The notes under the pieces are model-generated. The model made no database searches. It was given only the letters and a program-made list of their open reading frames with translations, and had not been told where the DNA came from. A DNA stretch of 64,000 nt from Cheiracanthium punctorium (lineage: Eukaryota > Arthropoda > Arachnida > Araneae > Cheiracanthiidae), in contig JAWZYV010016546.1 in assembly GCA_038373885.1 (NCBI GenBank), positions 1 to 64,000 on the forward strand, written 5' to 3'. This document shows positions 34,316 through 46,130 of this stretch, one piece after another. Made by a program: the position numbers and the translations under genes. Positions within the stretch are counted from its first letter, which is position 1. Each line of letters opens with the position of its first letter.

Positions 34316-34400
34316 ATGGGCGAGGAAGATGCCAACGAGAGCTGTGGAGAGGACATTAAACCGTTATGCAAAGAATCGTCAGTGCCAACAGAATATATAG
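34316..34400 (+). CDS. Probable first coding exon of a host gene
   Basis: The ATG at 34316 has A at -3 and G at +4 (good initiation context). 28 codons plus one base follow, beginning MGEEDANESCGEDIKPLC and ending SVPTEYI, then the donor G|GTGAGT at 34400/34401. The product start is acidic and hydrophilic, with no signal peptide. The exon follows a CpG-rich promoter-like region and an AT/GT-rich leader. Three short upstream frames occur: 34172-34192, 34189-34224, and a 16-codon one at 34309 that overlaps the start in another frame but in weak context. I do not recognise the protein from 28 residues. No second exon was found down to 64000, implying phase-1 splicing over a first intron of at least 29.6 kb. 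It could still be a chance ATG plus GT. Confidence 0.5.
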
Positions 34401-35683
34401 GTGAGTTTATTTTATCGAATTTTTCATGTAGCTTGAAGGAATCTAGGAATTTATTTAACTAGATAATAATAATCGATACTTTTTGTGTCAAACTGTTGCC
34501 TTTTGCACCCTTTCGGCACCCTCAAAATGGCTTTCTGGCTACGTGCCTGCCTCGTGCTAATTTGCATATCGGTAGTCAGCTGATGCCGGCATGACGTACA
34601 TTGCTGCACGTGCTTCTGGCATGCTGCGTTGTTTATACACCAGTTTTGTACCGGTGCAATCAGTGTTTACATACCCATTCAAAAGAACACTGACCGAATT
34701 TTCTATTCTAGTTTTGTAAATAATTAATTTTTCAAAAAATATGAGAAGTTATTATTACATACTACATGATTCACTTTTATGAAGAACAATATTTTATGCA
34801 AAAAACATAGGAAATTTGACTTTTACTCTCGGATACTCTTTTGAGATCTTGCAGCTGGAGATTTATTTTGATTGAAAATTCCACCAAAACAATAGCAAGG
34901 AAATTTAAATATTTTTATTTACATGTTGAAAATGTAAATTTTGCAGCATTACAAGCGGGATTTCGGTTGTACACGTGGTCAGTGTTTACTATAAATAAAT
35001 CGTTTTATAAATATTTTGCCGCTTCCTTATTAAATAGCCTTCCCTAATTATCTACAGAACTCTTGATTGTTCTCCTCTCTCACAAACAATGATATTGAAA
35101 CATTTTTTGACATATTCTTCAACCCTATTTATATAAAATTTTTATTTTTTTATTTATTTTATTTACCACCAGGATCGTATTTTTAATTTTAGAAAACAGC
35201 ATTGAAGTTTCCCAATAACAATTTTCTTTTCGGGCACATGTCAAATTTCTTAACATTGTTGTTGTTATTATTATTATTATTATTATAATTGAAAAACGTA
35301 CAACTCATAAAAACACTGTAATCTCTGACTATTTTTTTTTTAAATAGTGAAGAACGAACGTTTTTTTTAAAGCAATGTAAGAGATTTTATTTGAGCTTGA
35401 ATACAATTTTTTAGGAGAGGGTTAGCGGAACTTTCAGAAAAAAAAAAAAAATTCTTAGACACAGAATCGGATTTGGGTATTGGCTGGAAGTATGATAAGT
35501 ATACTATTGTATATTTATAAAAGTATTCCAAACTTTAATGGGAATTGCATTTGTAAGAATGTATATTCAGCTTGTGAAGTAACATTCTGAATTTTTTCGA
35601 GAATCTCGTATTAATATTTTTCTATTCGAAAATCACATGATGTGATTGGCTATTATTCACAAACTATAATGGTTGTTAAATTA
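34401..35683 (+). other. Start of putative intron 1; nothing else recognised
   Basis: AT-rich with an (ATT)n run near 35265-35285. The frame at 34841-35047 shows no motif. Near 35400-35640 is a diverged dispersed repeat (GAATTTTTTCGAGAATCTCG) with relatives near 60530. Confidence 0.4.
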
Positions 35684-36969
35684 GGGTCAGGTGGGGTAAA
35701 ATGACCATAAATCTAGCTATTTTCAACTTTACTAAGCTACAAATCTAAAATGATACAACATATTTAAAATTTTTCGTCAAATATTTTACATTGGATTATC
35801 TGACAGTAACTACAAATTTTGTTTTTTTCTTTCACAAACATTAAAACTGTTTCGTCATTAACTCTTTTTGGCTTGTTATTATGATCATTTTACCCCATGG
35901 TGGGGGGTAAAATGATTATACATGAAAAAAATGAAACACAGTCATAGAAAATGATATTATATGAATAAGATCAACTGGAAAATAGATAACAAATATTTTA
36001 TTAAACAGTTTTACATGGAATTTATTTTAATTTAGCTATCAGAATTTATAATGTCCTCTACTATCGAAATTTGGCTCATCCAGTATTTGAATTATCTGTT
36101 CAGTTTAAACTTCCTCGACATCATATTTTTTGGCAATGTGCATTTTTTCAAATAAAGATTTTGCAAAGTATTAAATTGTAAATAGCTCCTGTTCTGCAGA
36201 CAAGATCTGTCCAAAAATGCTTAATAAAACTTTTACCACAGCACTTAAGAGCCAGCAGATATTTTGTCGGAAAGAGGCATTACAGTATGCCATTTTGAAC
36301 TCTTCTTTCAACTCTCTTAAAATAAGAATAGGGATTTTTCTTCACAAAATATCAAGAATAGCATACTTTCTTTACTTCATGGTCTTCAATTTCATACTTT
36401 TCTTCAAAATGTGCAGCAAACACATCCTCTTTTAGCATTTATTTATAAATTTATGATTCCAGTATCGTAAATTTTGGGTTATTTTTCTTATTTCCAGGTA
36501 AAAATAAAAGCAGAATAACGGAATCTATTTATTTATTCACGTTGTTACTGTTAATACCTTATAAAATATATTACACATGAAAAAAAGAAATCCTAAATGA
36601 TACATGTGTTCTTTAAGTGCAAGCCTATAGCAGTATGATCGCTTTACCCCACTTTCTTTGAGCTACTCCAAAATAAAAAATAATACGAATACTAATTATC
36701 TTGATACAGAAATGTATTCCTCTCAAGAACTTAAAATTACAAAAAGGCTGCAGCAAAGTAAATTTTAACCTTGCATATATAGAGTCAAACATGAAACTGT
36801 AAGTGCTGCCATTACATATTAAAAGAATATTACCAAATCAAATTAATTAGTTTAAAAATATTGCTTGTAATATAAATGAGCTAAACAAAAATCAGTATGC
36901 CAATAAACCAATGCATTTGGCATTTATTGTCTGCTTTTTGTGGACTGTTCATTTTACCCCACCTAACCC
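35684..36969. mobile_element. DNA element with GGTGGGGTAAAATGA ends
   Basis: Inverted ends GGGTCAGGTGGGGTAAAATG (35684) and GGGTTAGGTGGGGTAAAATG (inverse, ending 36969) with TA outside (35682-35683, 36970-36971). Further copies of the terminal text meet head to head inside at 35883-35918 (ATTTTACCCCATGG) and near 36640. No transposase frame is present. Probably a non-autonomous Tc1/mariner or pogo relative. Confidence 0.6.
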
Positions 36970-36971
36970 TA

Positions 36972-37575
36972 CTCAATGCATTAATTATTATTTTACCATA
37001 TTACCTTACTTTTGCATACATTTCTTTTTTCAAAACCACCCCAATAACTTATAGGGAATTGTTCAATTTAAAAGCCCGTACAAATTCTGTGAAATTTTTC
37101 TAACTCTACCAACTTAGCCATAAAAAACTACTACCTTTTTTCCCTTTTTTTAAGCATTAATGGTTTATTTATTTATTTATTTATTTTTGTAAAAGATGCG
37201 ATTTCGGAACATAAATACAAATAAACTAATTATGTCACACCCTTCAGCATTTTTAGAATACCTTTTGACAGGCTGTACTATACACAGTAATAAATGATAA
37301 ATCTGTATCAGATACGAAACTTAAAAAAATAAAAATAAATAAAATCTTAAAAAGCGAAATTTGAGCAACATGTGCCACTCTTCGAAAATTTTTGCTTGAA
37401 ACTCTGTTTTGCTTGAAACTACCAGTCCTAAGAGAAACTTTACTCTTTTCTACTTTACAATTCGATATATCTTCTTTCCAAGTTTTCTGGTACGTTTATG
37501 TATTCTAGTAAGAAGTGGTACCAGTTAGAAACTGGTAAGGGTTCAATTGCCCTCTTGATCATGTGCAAGGCTCTA
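36972..37575. other. Spacer with old dispersed repeat
   Basis: 37220-37400 (CTGTATCAGATACGAAACTT) aligns by eye with 60280-60440 (CTGTATCAGCTACAAAACTT). (ATTT)n at about 37158-37185. Confidence 0.4.
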
Positions 37576-37577
37576 TA

Positions 37578-37933
37578 CAGGGTATCCCATAAATGAGGTA
37601 CAAACATTAAGGGAAAATCGAGGACATCAAGAGAATTGAGAATAACAATTCAATGTTGGTTCAAAAAGGTTACATTAATTCACCGGTCATTAATTACTTT
37701 AAAAAAAAGATGTTGGAGTGTTAGTTAGCTTTTCTTATTAAGTTTTATAACAAAAATAATTTAAGTTTAGCAAAGCATGATGAGAAATTTCACTAACAAT
37801 TTAGCATCTTCTAAAGGGATAATTAATCGGTGTGGATAGAAAATATTTTCTTCCATACATTCCTATGCAATGTAAATCTATTTTTTATGCACTGTCTTCC
37901 ATTAAATTTGTTACCTTTTTATGATACACCCTG
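37578..37933. mobile_element. Mariner-type MITE, CAGGGTATCCCATAAATGAG ends
   Basis: Ends CAGGGTATCCCATAAATGAG and inverse of CAGGGTGTATCATAAAAAGG; TA at 37576-37577 and 37934-37935. 356 bp, no coding sequence. Confidence 0.75.
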
Positions 37934-37935
37934 TA

Positions 37936-38632
37936 CTGCCAAATTAATTTGGTGGACTTTACCTTCAAGTATTTTTTTTCTTTCTAATTTCTGAAAGGTG
38001 GAGAAATTTTTCAACCTCTTATAAATGCACGTAAATAAATAAATGTAATAAAAGTTTCCATTGAAGATTGAGAAAAAGTCCATCTTAGGGGTTCGGCAAC
38101 AAATTAAATTGAAAAACAACTTTTTGAGAATTCATTTTGTATCACAAAATTTGTGAATTATGTAATTTTCTGGAAAATATTTTACATATTGTAAAAGCAA
38201 AATGAATTCTAAGTAGTTACGGAAAAAAAAAGAATTTTTATCGAATTATTTTTAGGTATAAAACAGAGTTCAGATAAAATTTGCAGAATTTATTGCTGAT
38301 TTTTTAACAAATATGATGCAAAGTTTGACTACTTTTAAAAATGAATCCCATCCACATCGCTCACTTAAAAACATTGAGAATACCTCTTTACATTATTAAA
38401 GCTGCATTAAGCTCCCTTAAAAATAGTAAACCTCGAGCTGTTACTAGAAAAAATTAAATTGATATATATATATATTAAATTAATTAAAAAAAACTTGCTT
38501 TTTCTTTCGTTCATTCTTTTTCCTTTTTCTTTTTTTTTTAACTTTGGAGTATTCTCCAATCTTCTTCTTTGCTACACGATTTTTTGTATTTAAGATATTT
38601 TGTCAAATTAACTTAGTGACGACTCACAAGAG
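37936..38632. other. Spacer, nothing recognised
   Basis: AT-rich with a short (AT)n at about 38462. Confidence 0.4.
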
Positions 38633-38780
38633 TTAACCCTTTGAGGCACAATCCTTTTCAATGCTGAAAAAAGGGTAGCCGTTGCCAAAGCTCGACTTAA
38701 CTACCAGCAAGATGGCGGACGATCGAAACGTTCATCGCGTGCCACAGATCTAGAGACCCTATTTTGACGACAGCTGGCTC
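38633..38780 (-). mobile_element. TTAA palindromic MITE, half copy 6
   Basis: TTAA and R end CCCTTTGAGGCACAATCC, then one hairpin arm up to GACGACAGCTGGCT, ending exactly at the palindrome centre where an unrelated tandem repeat begins. Confidence 0.75.
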
Positions 38781-39070
38781 GGAATATTCATAAATTTTCA
38801 CAGAATTTATTTCGGTCATAAAAATTTGTTGCACCCAAAAAACTTTAGAAGGCTGTACGAATCCTGGAATATTCATAAATTTTCACTGAATTTATTTTGG
38901 TTATAATAATCTATTGGACCCAAAAAACTTTAGAAGGCTGTACGAACCCTGGAATATTCATAAATTTTCTCTGAATTTATTTTGGTTATAATAATCTGTT
39001 GGACCCAAAAACTTAGAAGGCTGTGCGAACCCCGGAATATTCATAAATATTTCACTGAATTTATTTTATT
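38781..39070. repeat. 85-bp tandem repeat, about 3.4 copies
   Basis: Units begin GGAATATTCATAAATTTTC at 38781, 38866, 38951 and 39034 (spacings 85, 85, 83) and contain AGAAGGCTGTACGAA. The array abuts the truncated MITE at 38780. Confidence 0.85.
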
Positions 39071-39546
39071 TTATTTTTTAATTTCTGTCTCCTCTTCCCA
39101 TAACACAGATAATGGATGCTCGGGTTCGTCCACATATATCCAAAAAAATACCTTTTGCTTTTTATCTTCGAGATCGTTTCTAAGGAAGGAAATGTTAGTA
39201 AAATAGCCCCGCCTCAGCAAAGTACACACTTTTTCCTACACTGACTCACTTCCCGTTGGGTCGGCATTATTATTCCAAGTTCACTTCTGGCATTAGAGAT
39301 AGCCACTTTCCCTATCTCATGTTTCGAGAAAACTGTTGCCAAATTTCCCTGGAAAAAAAGATGTTTTTACTTCCTAGTTATTTCCCCCACCACCACCCCC
39401 ACCCCTCCCTGCAAACTCAGGAATGGAGGAAGTTAGGGATGGAAAATTCGATTTTGTTCTGGCAAAACACAGTTCAGTGTCAAAGCAATAGTTCTTTTAA
39501 AACTCTCTTCAAAATACTGGTTGTATAGAAACATCGCGCAATGGAA
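39071..39546. other. Spacer, nothing recognised
   Basis: Chance frames of 74 and 90 codons without motifs. Confidence 0.4.
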
Positions 39547-39890
39547 TTAACCCTTTAAAGCGCAGTGTTCCCGCTCTGGGATCACCAGACTCTGACGTTT
39601 TGACTGCTGCCAGTCACGAAGAGTAGATTTAATTTCTATAAAAATAGTTGCGGGTGACATAGCTCCACGAGAATCCTTTATATTTTAGCACGTCAATTCC
39701 CGTAAAAAAATGGTCACGATTATTTTTAACAGCACTGACATCTGAAAAATGGAAGAATGCGAGAACAGCTGGATAGATTGCCCAATGCTGAAAAAAAGGG
39801 CAGCTGTTGCCATCGCTCGACTTAACTACCAGCAAGATGGCGGACGATCGAAACGTTCATCGCGTGCCACAGATCTAGAGACCCTTTTTT
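39547..39890 (+). mobile_element. TTAA palindromic MITE, half copy 7
   Basis: TTAA and L end CCCTTTAAAGCGCAGTG, the full L side and one hairpin arm as far as AGATCTAGAGACCC, truncated near the palindrome centre at a T-tract. Confidence 0.75.
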
Positions 39891-39959
39891 TTAAAAAATA
39901 CTCCTTTTTTTTAAATTTTGGGGTCCAAGAGATTTTTTATAACCACGATATATTGTTAA

Positions 39960-40125
39960 AGTGTGAATATACGGCATTTGGGCACGCGACTGTCGATCTA
40001 ACCGTCTGGAGTTTGGGGGTGGTTTTCTCCTTTTTTTAAGATTAGCCCCACCTTTAAAAATACCTGTATCGGTCAATCTCCAGAGTGGTGTGCTAACCAC
40101 AATACAATCTTAGGCGCGCGGCTTT
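39960..40125 (+). repeat. Truncated SINE, GTCTGGAGTTTGGG family
   Basis: GCACGCGACTGTCGATCTAA then GTCTGGAGTTTGGG and GTTTTCTCC match the tail of the SINE at 18405-18630. GGCGCGCGGC near 40113 may be a second fragment. Confidence 0.5.
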
Positions 40126-43100
40126 TTTTTTTTTTTTTAACTATACTAACACTCACTAATCATAATCTGTCAAGAAATTGTTAGTAATTGTAATCGTAAT
40201 CCACATAAATAATTGCAACCGATCAAAGTCTGCATGCAAATGGCAAAAGTGAGCAGGTGTTTCAGATCTTTCCAACCCACTTATCAAACAAACATCAGCC
40301 TTGTTAATATAAATTCTTCGTACGAGTTGAATTAATCATTCGATAAGACAATCCAGACTGTAAAGGCCAGCTTTTAAGTTTTTAACCCTATCACACTGGT
40401 GTGAGAGCAAAAAAACATATTCACCACAACCACTGAGGAACCGCCTTTTATCAGCATCGAGGCGACATATTAAGGTCGTGGCAAAAAAAAGGAGTGAGAG
40501 AGAAGCCAACAAACCCTAAGTAGGTCGACACCCATAACCTACTGCTTGCTGATCACTTTCGTTTGCGACGGGAGGAACGTAAGAGAGAAATTTTCTTCTC
40601 TGTCTCGAAATTGGACGGACTTATATGGATTTTTAGCTGATAAGGAAAGGAGAGAAATATGTGTTTTTCGTTAAAGGGGGTTTATCAGTTGTTGGAACTC
40701 ACACTATTCGGGGAATAGATTAATAAAAAATAAATAAATAAATGAGAAAAGATTGTGTTTGCGTGTTTAAAATTATCTTAACACACTGGAAAAGAAAAAA
40801 ACAAAACTGGAAGAAAAATTTGAACTAGAAATCCCATAAGTACCAGATTAAGCACTTAAGAGTTTGGGGAAAACCGGCTGATAAAAACATGTCCACTTTT
40901 TCAAAGAAATGAAAAGAAATTTTTCCCTCTATTACTGTTACTATTTTTTTTTATATAAATTATGTGAATATTTTCTAGTAAAAGATTGAGGCTGTAATTT
41001 ATATTTTTCCAGTGGCATCACTCAGTAGAGCCATAAAAATAAGAAGAATAAAGATTCTTCCTTTCTTAGAAGGTTTTACCCCCCTCCACCCGTATTCACA
41101 CAAAAGAATTAGTTTTTTTCCCCCACAAATTTAAACAGGGAGATTCCCTAGAGACCTATAAGTCTACCCCCACTTTAAAAATATCCATCAAAAATTATGG
41201 GATGAATCTAAGTCTTTTTCTGCTAGCATGCCATGTTTTTTTCTATGTAAAGTTTTAGCACCTTTAAATTTCATTCAAGTGTTTTGGAGGTTTTTTTTTA
41301 ATCAGTTGTTTGAGGAAAAAATCAATTAATAAATTTTTAAAGTCAGTTCCATTTTCTGTTTAAGGCTATTATTTTGATAAGGCTATTTTTGAACAGTTTT
41401 CAAAAAACTCCAATTGCGTCAGAGACTCGGGTAAATAAAAAATAAAATAGAAAAGGCTGTCACTTCACAGATTGTAATTGCATTCTTACAAACTATAAAC
41501 TCGTTATAAAATATTCCAAAAGAAATTCTCCGCTTAATAAATGGCACTTTTCAGCTCATTTCGCAGGAAGAATTATTTTCTGTTAAGTTGCAATGACCAA
41601 ATCAGATAATAGTTGCTAATGAAATTTCCTTTTTCACCCTATTAGTTTACTTTAAGATCCAAGTAATGATTGTGCCTTTTATTTTTCATTCGCCGTAAAA
41701 ACAGGCTTAATATTTCGCCTGAAAGTTTTATCATTCTAACAGAATAAAGAGCTCTTTGCAGAGAATCAAACAAATGAACAAAAAACTTCTTTTTTTTTTC
41801 CTCTCTTTAAACAATTTAAGTAATTTTTCTTCCGTTTAAGTGAGTCCAATTCCATATGAAGATGGACATGACCACTAAAAAAAAAAAAAAAATTATTTTT
41901 TAATAAATTGTGTGAGAAATTATTCCGAATTGTAAGTGTGTTGGCAACAGTTTATTTTGTGTAAAATTTCTTTTTATCAGAATCGCAACACTTCAAAGTC
42001 AGGCATATACGTTGTAGCCTGAGTTACCCAGTTGTGTAGCATGAGTTACCATACACTTGATTCAATAACCAATTTTATAAAATATCCCATACAAAACTAA
42101 ATGATGTTTTGTGATAAGAAAGGTATCTACAAACTCTCATAAACATTATAGCACTCAAGGAGTAGAATTTTAGCAGAAATACAACTTTTGGAGTGAGAGA
42201 GAAGCCACTCCATTCTGTCCATACTTCAATGTCTTTTTCTTTTTCTAGCATGAGTTACCTAGCAATTTTAATTAATAAAAAATAGCCAAAAAATTCATTA
42301 GTTAAAATTCAAAAAATCAATTAGTTAAAAAATTTTTAATGATTTATTGAAAAAGAGAAAACAATTTTCAATTAGCATGAACTTTGTTGAAAGGAAAAAA
42401 AAATACATTTTTTTAAATTAACGCATGTTTAAAGGTGCGATTTAAAAAAATGTACCATAGCTACCGTGGAATCACCCTTAATAGTTTTCATTTTAAGAAC
42501 ATATTTTAAACAAGTGAAAAATGCAGCACCTGGAAATATTCTGGCAAGTACCATTACACTTAAAAAAAAAAATCACTTAATGGGTTAAACTACCATTAAA
42601 TTAATCCCATTATTTTAATAGGTTTTGATCTTTCCATTAGAATTCCACAGTAGTTGGAGATAAATAACTCGTTTTGCTAAGAAGCAGTTATCCTTGCATA
42701 AAATTTAACATTTTAAACAGCAACTTAAATAATTTAATTGAAAAAAAAAAAAACGAAACTCGTTAAACGACATTCGGTTTTATCGAAGTTTTTCTGACAT
42801 CCAGAGAATCAAAGCTGAAAAAATCTCCTACACAACTCTGATAACTCTATACAGGATGTGAGTGGTGGTTTGGATGTATATAAAAACCAGCTTACGAGTT
42901 AATATTTTTTTCCCCCATTTTGAGGCCTGGGGGGACTTTTTTATTTCAATTTCCCAAGGTTCTACCCTTCTCCCATATCGGCAGATGACTGATTTTTTTA
43001 GAGTGTACTACCTTGAACCTGGTTGTTCGGGTTCGGGCCTGGGGGAGGGAGAAAGGGAAGCCTGTGTAATGATAATGATAAGCCAGTACCTGCTCTTATT

Positions 43101-43288
43101 TTTTCCCCCTTCGTTTTTCCCTACCGCTGTTTTCTCCCCGTTTTTTACTACAGAAATGACAGTCTTTTGCCATTAGTTTCGAATTCAGTTTTTTTTTAAA
43201 TGGCTTGTCGATAAAAAATTTCAATTAATTTTTGAAAAATTTAATTTTTACTTGCTTAAAACTGGGCTTATGTAAGACTAGCTCAGCA
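40126..43288. other. AT-rich DNA, nothing recognised
   Basis: About 3.2 kb with homopolymer runs (41880, 42744) and no supported gene or mobile element. A 104-codon frame at 42862-43176 has no recognisable motif. Confidence 0.35.
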
Positions 43289-43296
43289 TGGGCGTC

Positions 43297-43544
43297 CAGT
43301 GGCGGATCCAGAAATTTTTTGTGGGAGGGGCTAAATTTTAAAAAAAAGCTTATTTCACCAAAAGAACATCTAACTATAAATCAAAAATTTAGTCTAAACC
43401 AATGTGCATGCTTTTAGGAGGGGCTAAGTTATAAAATATGAAATTTTAGCAATTTAAAGTGTATAATAAAGCAGAATGTTAGACTTCAGCAATCTCTTTT
43501 GGGGGTCTGAAGCCCTCTAGCCCCTCCTCTGGAATCCGCTGCTG
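43297..43544 (+). mobile_element. hAT-type MITE, CAGTGGCGGATCCAG ends (A)
   Basis: Ends CAGTGGCGGATCCAGAA and the inverse of CAGCAGCGGATTCCAGA. Flanks TGGGCGTC (43289-43296) and TGGGTGTC (43545-43552) match at 7 of 8, an 8-bp target duplication. Confidence 0.75.
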
Positions 43545-43566
43545 TGGGTGTCCATATGAGTGTTTG

Positions 43567-43811
43567 CAGTAGCGGATCCAGGGAGAGGCTAGGGGGCTTC
43601 AGCTCCCCCTCCCCCCCCAAAAAAAAAAAATTAGAAATTGCTAAAGGTTAACATTCTGCTTCACTATTCACTTTAAATAGTTAAAATGACCTTTTTGACC
43701 AAAGAATTTTACACTGGTTTAGACTAAAATTTTGCTTTATTGCACGTTTTGTTTGGGTGAAAATGCTTTTTTTCATAGTCCTCCCCGAAAACATTTCTGG
43801 ATCTACCACTG
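43567..43811 (-). mobile_element. hAT-type MITE, CAGTAGCGGATCCAG ends (B)
   Basis: Same family as 43297-43544 but opposite orientation and 22 bp away. Flanks AGTGTTTG and GTTGTTTG match at 6 of 8. Confidence 0.7.
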
Positions 43812-43819
43812 GTTGTTTG

Positions 43820-45668
43820 TAGGTGAGAGGCAAGTTAGGGATCCTGTCCCAGAAATATACTGTTGTATTGAACCGTATCTACACTATACGAGTATGTAAA
43901 TTATTACGGTAATGTCTTTTTCGGGAGAACTAAGATCATGGCCTCCCCCTGCTCCTAGGTGTGGGTGCCCATGAAGCTGAGTGCTCGTTCTTCACAAGGG
44001 AAAAGTAGTTCCTTTAACAAAATTTTAAAAATTCATTGTTCGTATGTTAAAAAAAAAAAAAAAACATATTTGTACATTTCACACGTAGCAATAAAGGGAG
44101 ATTAGGAAGTTTTTCGAACAAATTAATAAGATTTATTTTCATAACTAACAAAAATCTTGGTACGTTTATAATAAACTCGTTAAAAGCATATCAGTGTAAA
44201 GAATTTTTGAAAGAATGAAAAGTTTGTTTCATAGTGTTTTGAAATTAAAATATTTTTCAATAAAATTCACTTTTATTTTTATATATTTGTTGTTTTAAGA
44301 ACACAAAATTTCTTACTACGCAATTTTTGGGCCCCTAAAATATACGTGGGCCCCGAGCAAGTGCCCTGATAGCCCTACATACACAAAATCGTGCCGAAGA
44401 GCGTTTCCATGCATTTGGCACGATCTATCTGTCTTGCTCTTGAAGCGTAGATTTTTCCAGATCAGAAATTCCCTCTCTCAATGCACTTTACGTTCTCTAT
44501 TCTCTTGCCTTGCAACTTTCCTTTTTTTATCCCTAATAGGGAAAAAAGCAGATAGCGGTATCCGTTGTTTTGACTTACCTTGAACCGGTGACGGGTGACG
44601 CAACTCCCGTAACAAAAAAAATGCATCTGTCCCGACCCACACACCAGTACCTGCTGTTCCGATTCGGAGAGTTTTTCCCCTCCCCATCATCATCTGCCGT
44701 TGAGATTATTTTTCTTTTGTCTGCTTGTTTTCCGTAAAAAGAGAAAGTAATAATCCGGAACCGCCGTGTATACAAAATTTCTACAAGTTCCCGGGATTTG
44801 TTATTAATAATTAATTAGATAACGTATTTAGAGAAAAGAAAGAAACAAATTACTTACTTTCTCGATTAAGTTGAAAATATTTCGGCTAGTGTTTCTGTCC
44901 GTTTATAACAAAAATTCATTAAATTCTTGGAAATATCCACTTTAGTAAATTCTATTATTTCTATTGGTTTATTTTTCATGAGTGTTTTTTTTTTACTAAC
45001 CTTTTCCTTACACATTAAATTGAACTATTTTAATATGTTTGTTATGGAAAAAAAAAAAAAAAAAAAAAAAAAGGAAAGAAAGAAAGAAAGAAAGAAACAT
45101 AAAAAGGAAGCTAAGAAGCTCCTACAAAAAATTTTCTTTTTTTTTCTTAATAATGCTTTTCTTATATATTATATTGAGCCATTTTACTATTTTTTTTAAT
45201 CAGGGTAAAAAATAATAATTAGAAAAGTAAGGAGCTTCTACACAAATTCTCTCTCTTTTTTTAATATTATGGCGATTTAGCTAAAAAAGTTTTTTTTTTA
45301 AATAATGGCTTTTCTTTAAAAGCTATCTTTTATGTATTTGTCACAAAAATCAAAGCAGTGATTTGTAGTTTAAAAGTCATCACATTTCTTTTCAGTGGGC
45401 CCCACAATTATCCTAAGTATTTAATTTTTTACTTAATTTGTTCCATATTACTATTGTTATGATTATTTTTATACTAAGCATTTTTATCGTTTTAATTCTA
45501 ATTAGACTTTTTAACTTCAAAATTCTACAAAACAGTTCAAAACGTATTCTGGTGATTATTTAAGTAAACTATCGATGTGTCACCAAATGCTAAAATATCT
45601 AAATATTATTGCAAAAGGTTTGACATCTACTATATATTCTCATACTTCTAAGACACTGAAGATGTTAG
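43820..45668. other. AT-rich DNA, nothing recognised
   Basis: Includes an A-run and (GAAA)n microsatellite at 45048-45097 and a GGGCCC-rich scrap near 44330-44370 resembling 62090-62120. Overlapping frames at 44462-44775 lack motifs. Confidence 0.35.
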
Positions 45669-45676
45669 ATGGCTCA

Positions 45677-45999
45677 TAGAGGCGGGCTCAGCCCGAGCCT
45701 AGGCCCGAACCGGGCTCGGTCTCTATAATTCACGATTGTGTTCGGGCTCGGGCTGGGGAGAAATTTCTCCTTTATTGAATATGAAGAATTAGAAAGTGCA
45801 TTAAGAGTTTTCCTATTATATTTGTCTTTAATTTTCACAAAAAGCGAAATTTATGATATTCTATCAATGAAGTAATTGATTTTTATTTATTTTTTAGCTG
45901 AAATTTCGGCCTCAGGCTCCGGCTAAAATAATATCACTCTGACTCAAATTAAAAGTTCTCGGGCTCGGGCTTTAAAAAATGAGCCCGAACTCATCTCTA
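45677..45999. mobile_element. hAT-like element, TAGAGATGAGTTCGGGCTC end
   Basis: The right terminus is the inverse of TAGAGATGAGTTCGGGCTC and the left is TAGAGGCGGGCTCAGCCC. GCCCGAGCC motifs are repeated near both ends. Flanks ATGGCTCA and ATTGCTAA agree at 6 of 8. A fragment of the same family lies at 33035-33135. Confidence 0.5.
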
Positions 46000-46007
46000 A
46001 TTGCTAA

Positions 46008-46130
46008 ATGTGGAGGTCCCGCATTTGTGCCAGTGCGGCTGACGGTCTAACGGTCTGGAGTTTTGGGCTGTTTTCTCCATATGTAACGTGAATAACGTTA
46101 CATATTAACGTTATAATAACGTACATATTA
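46008..46130 (+). repeat. Truncated SINE, GTCTGGAGTTTGGG family
   Basis: GGTCCCGCATTTGTGCC, then GTGCGGCTGACGGTCTAA and GTCTGGAGTTTTGGG, match the SINE at 18405-18630 in diverged form. It is followed by a short TAACGTTA-rich hairpin tract (46085-46135). Confidence 0.5.

Noticed and set aside
45044..45199. Lys-rich peptide frame
   Set aside because: Created by an A-run and (GAAA)n microsatellite.
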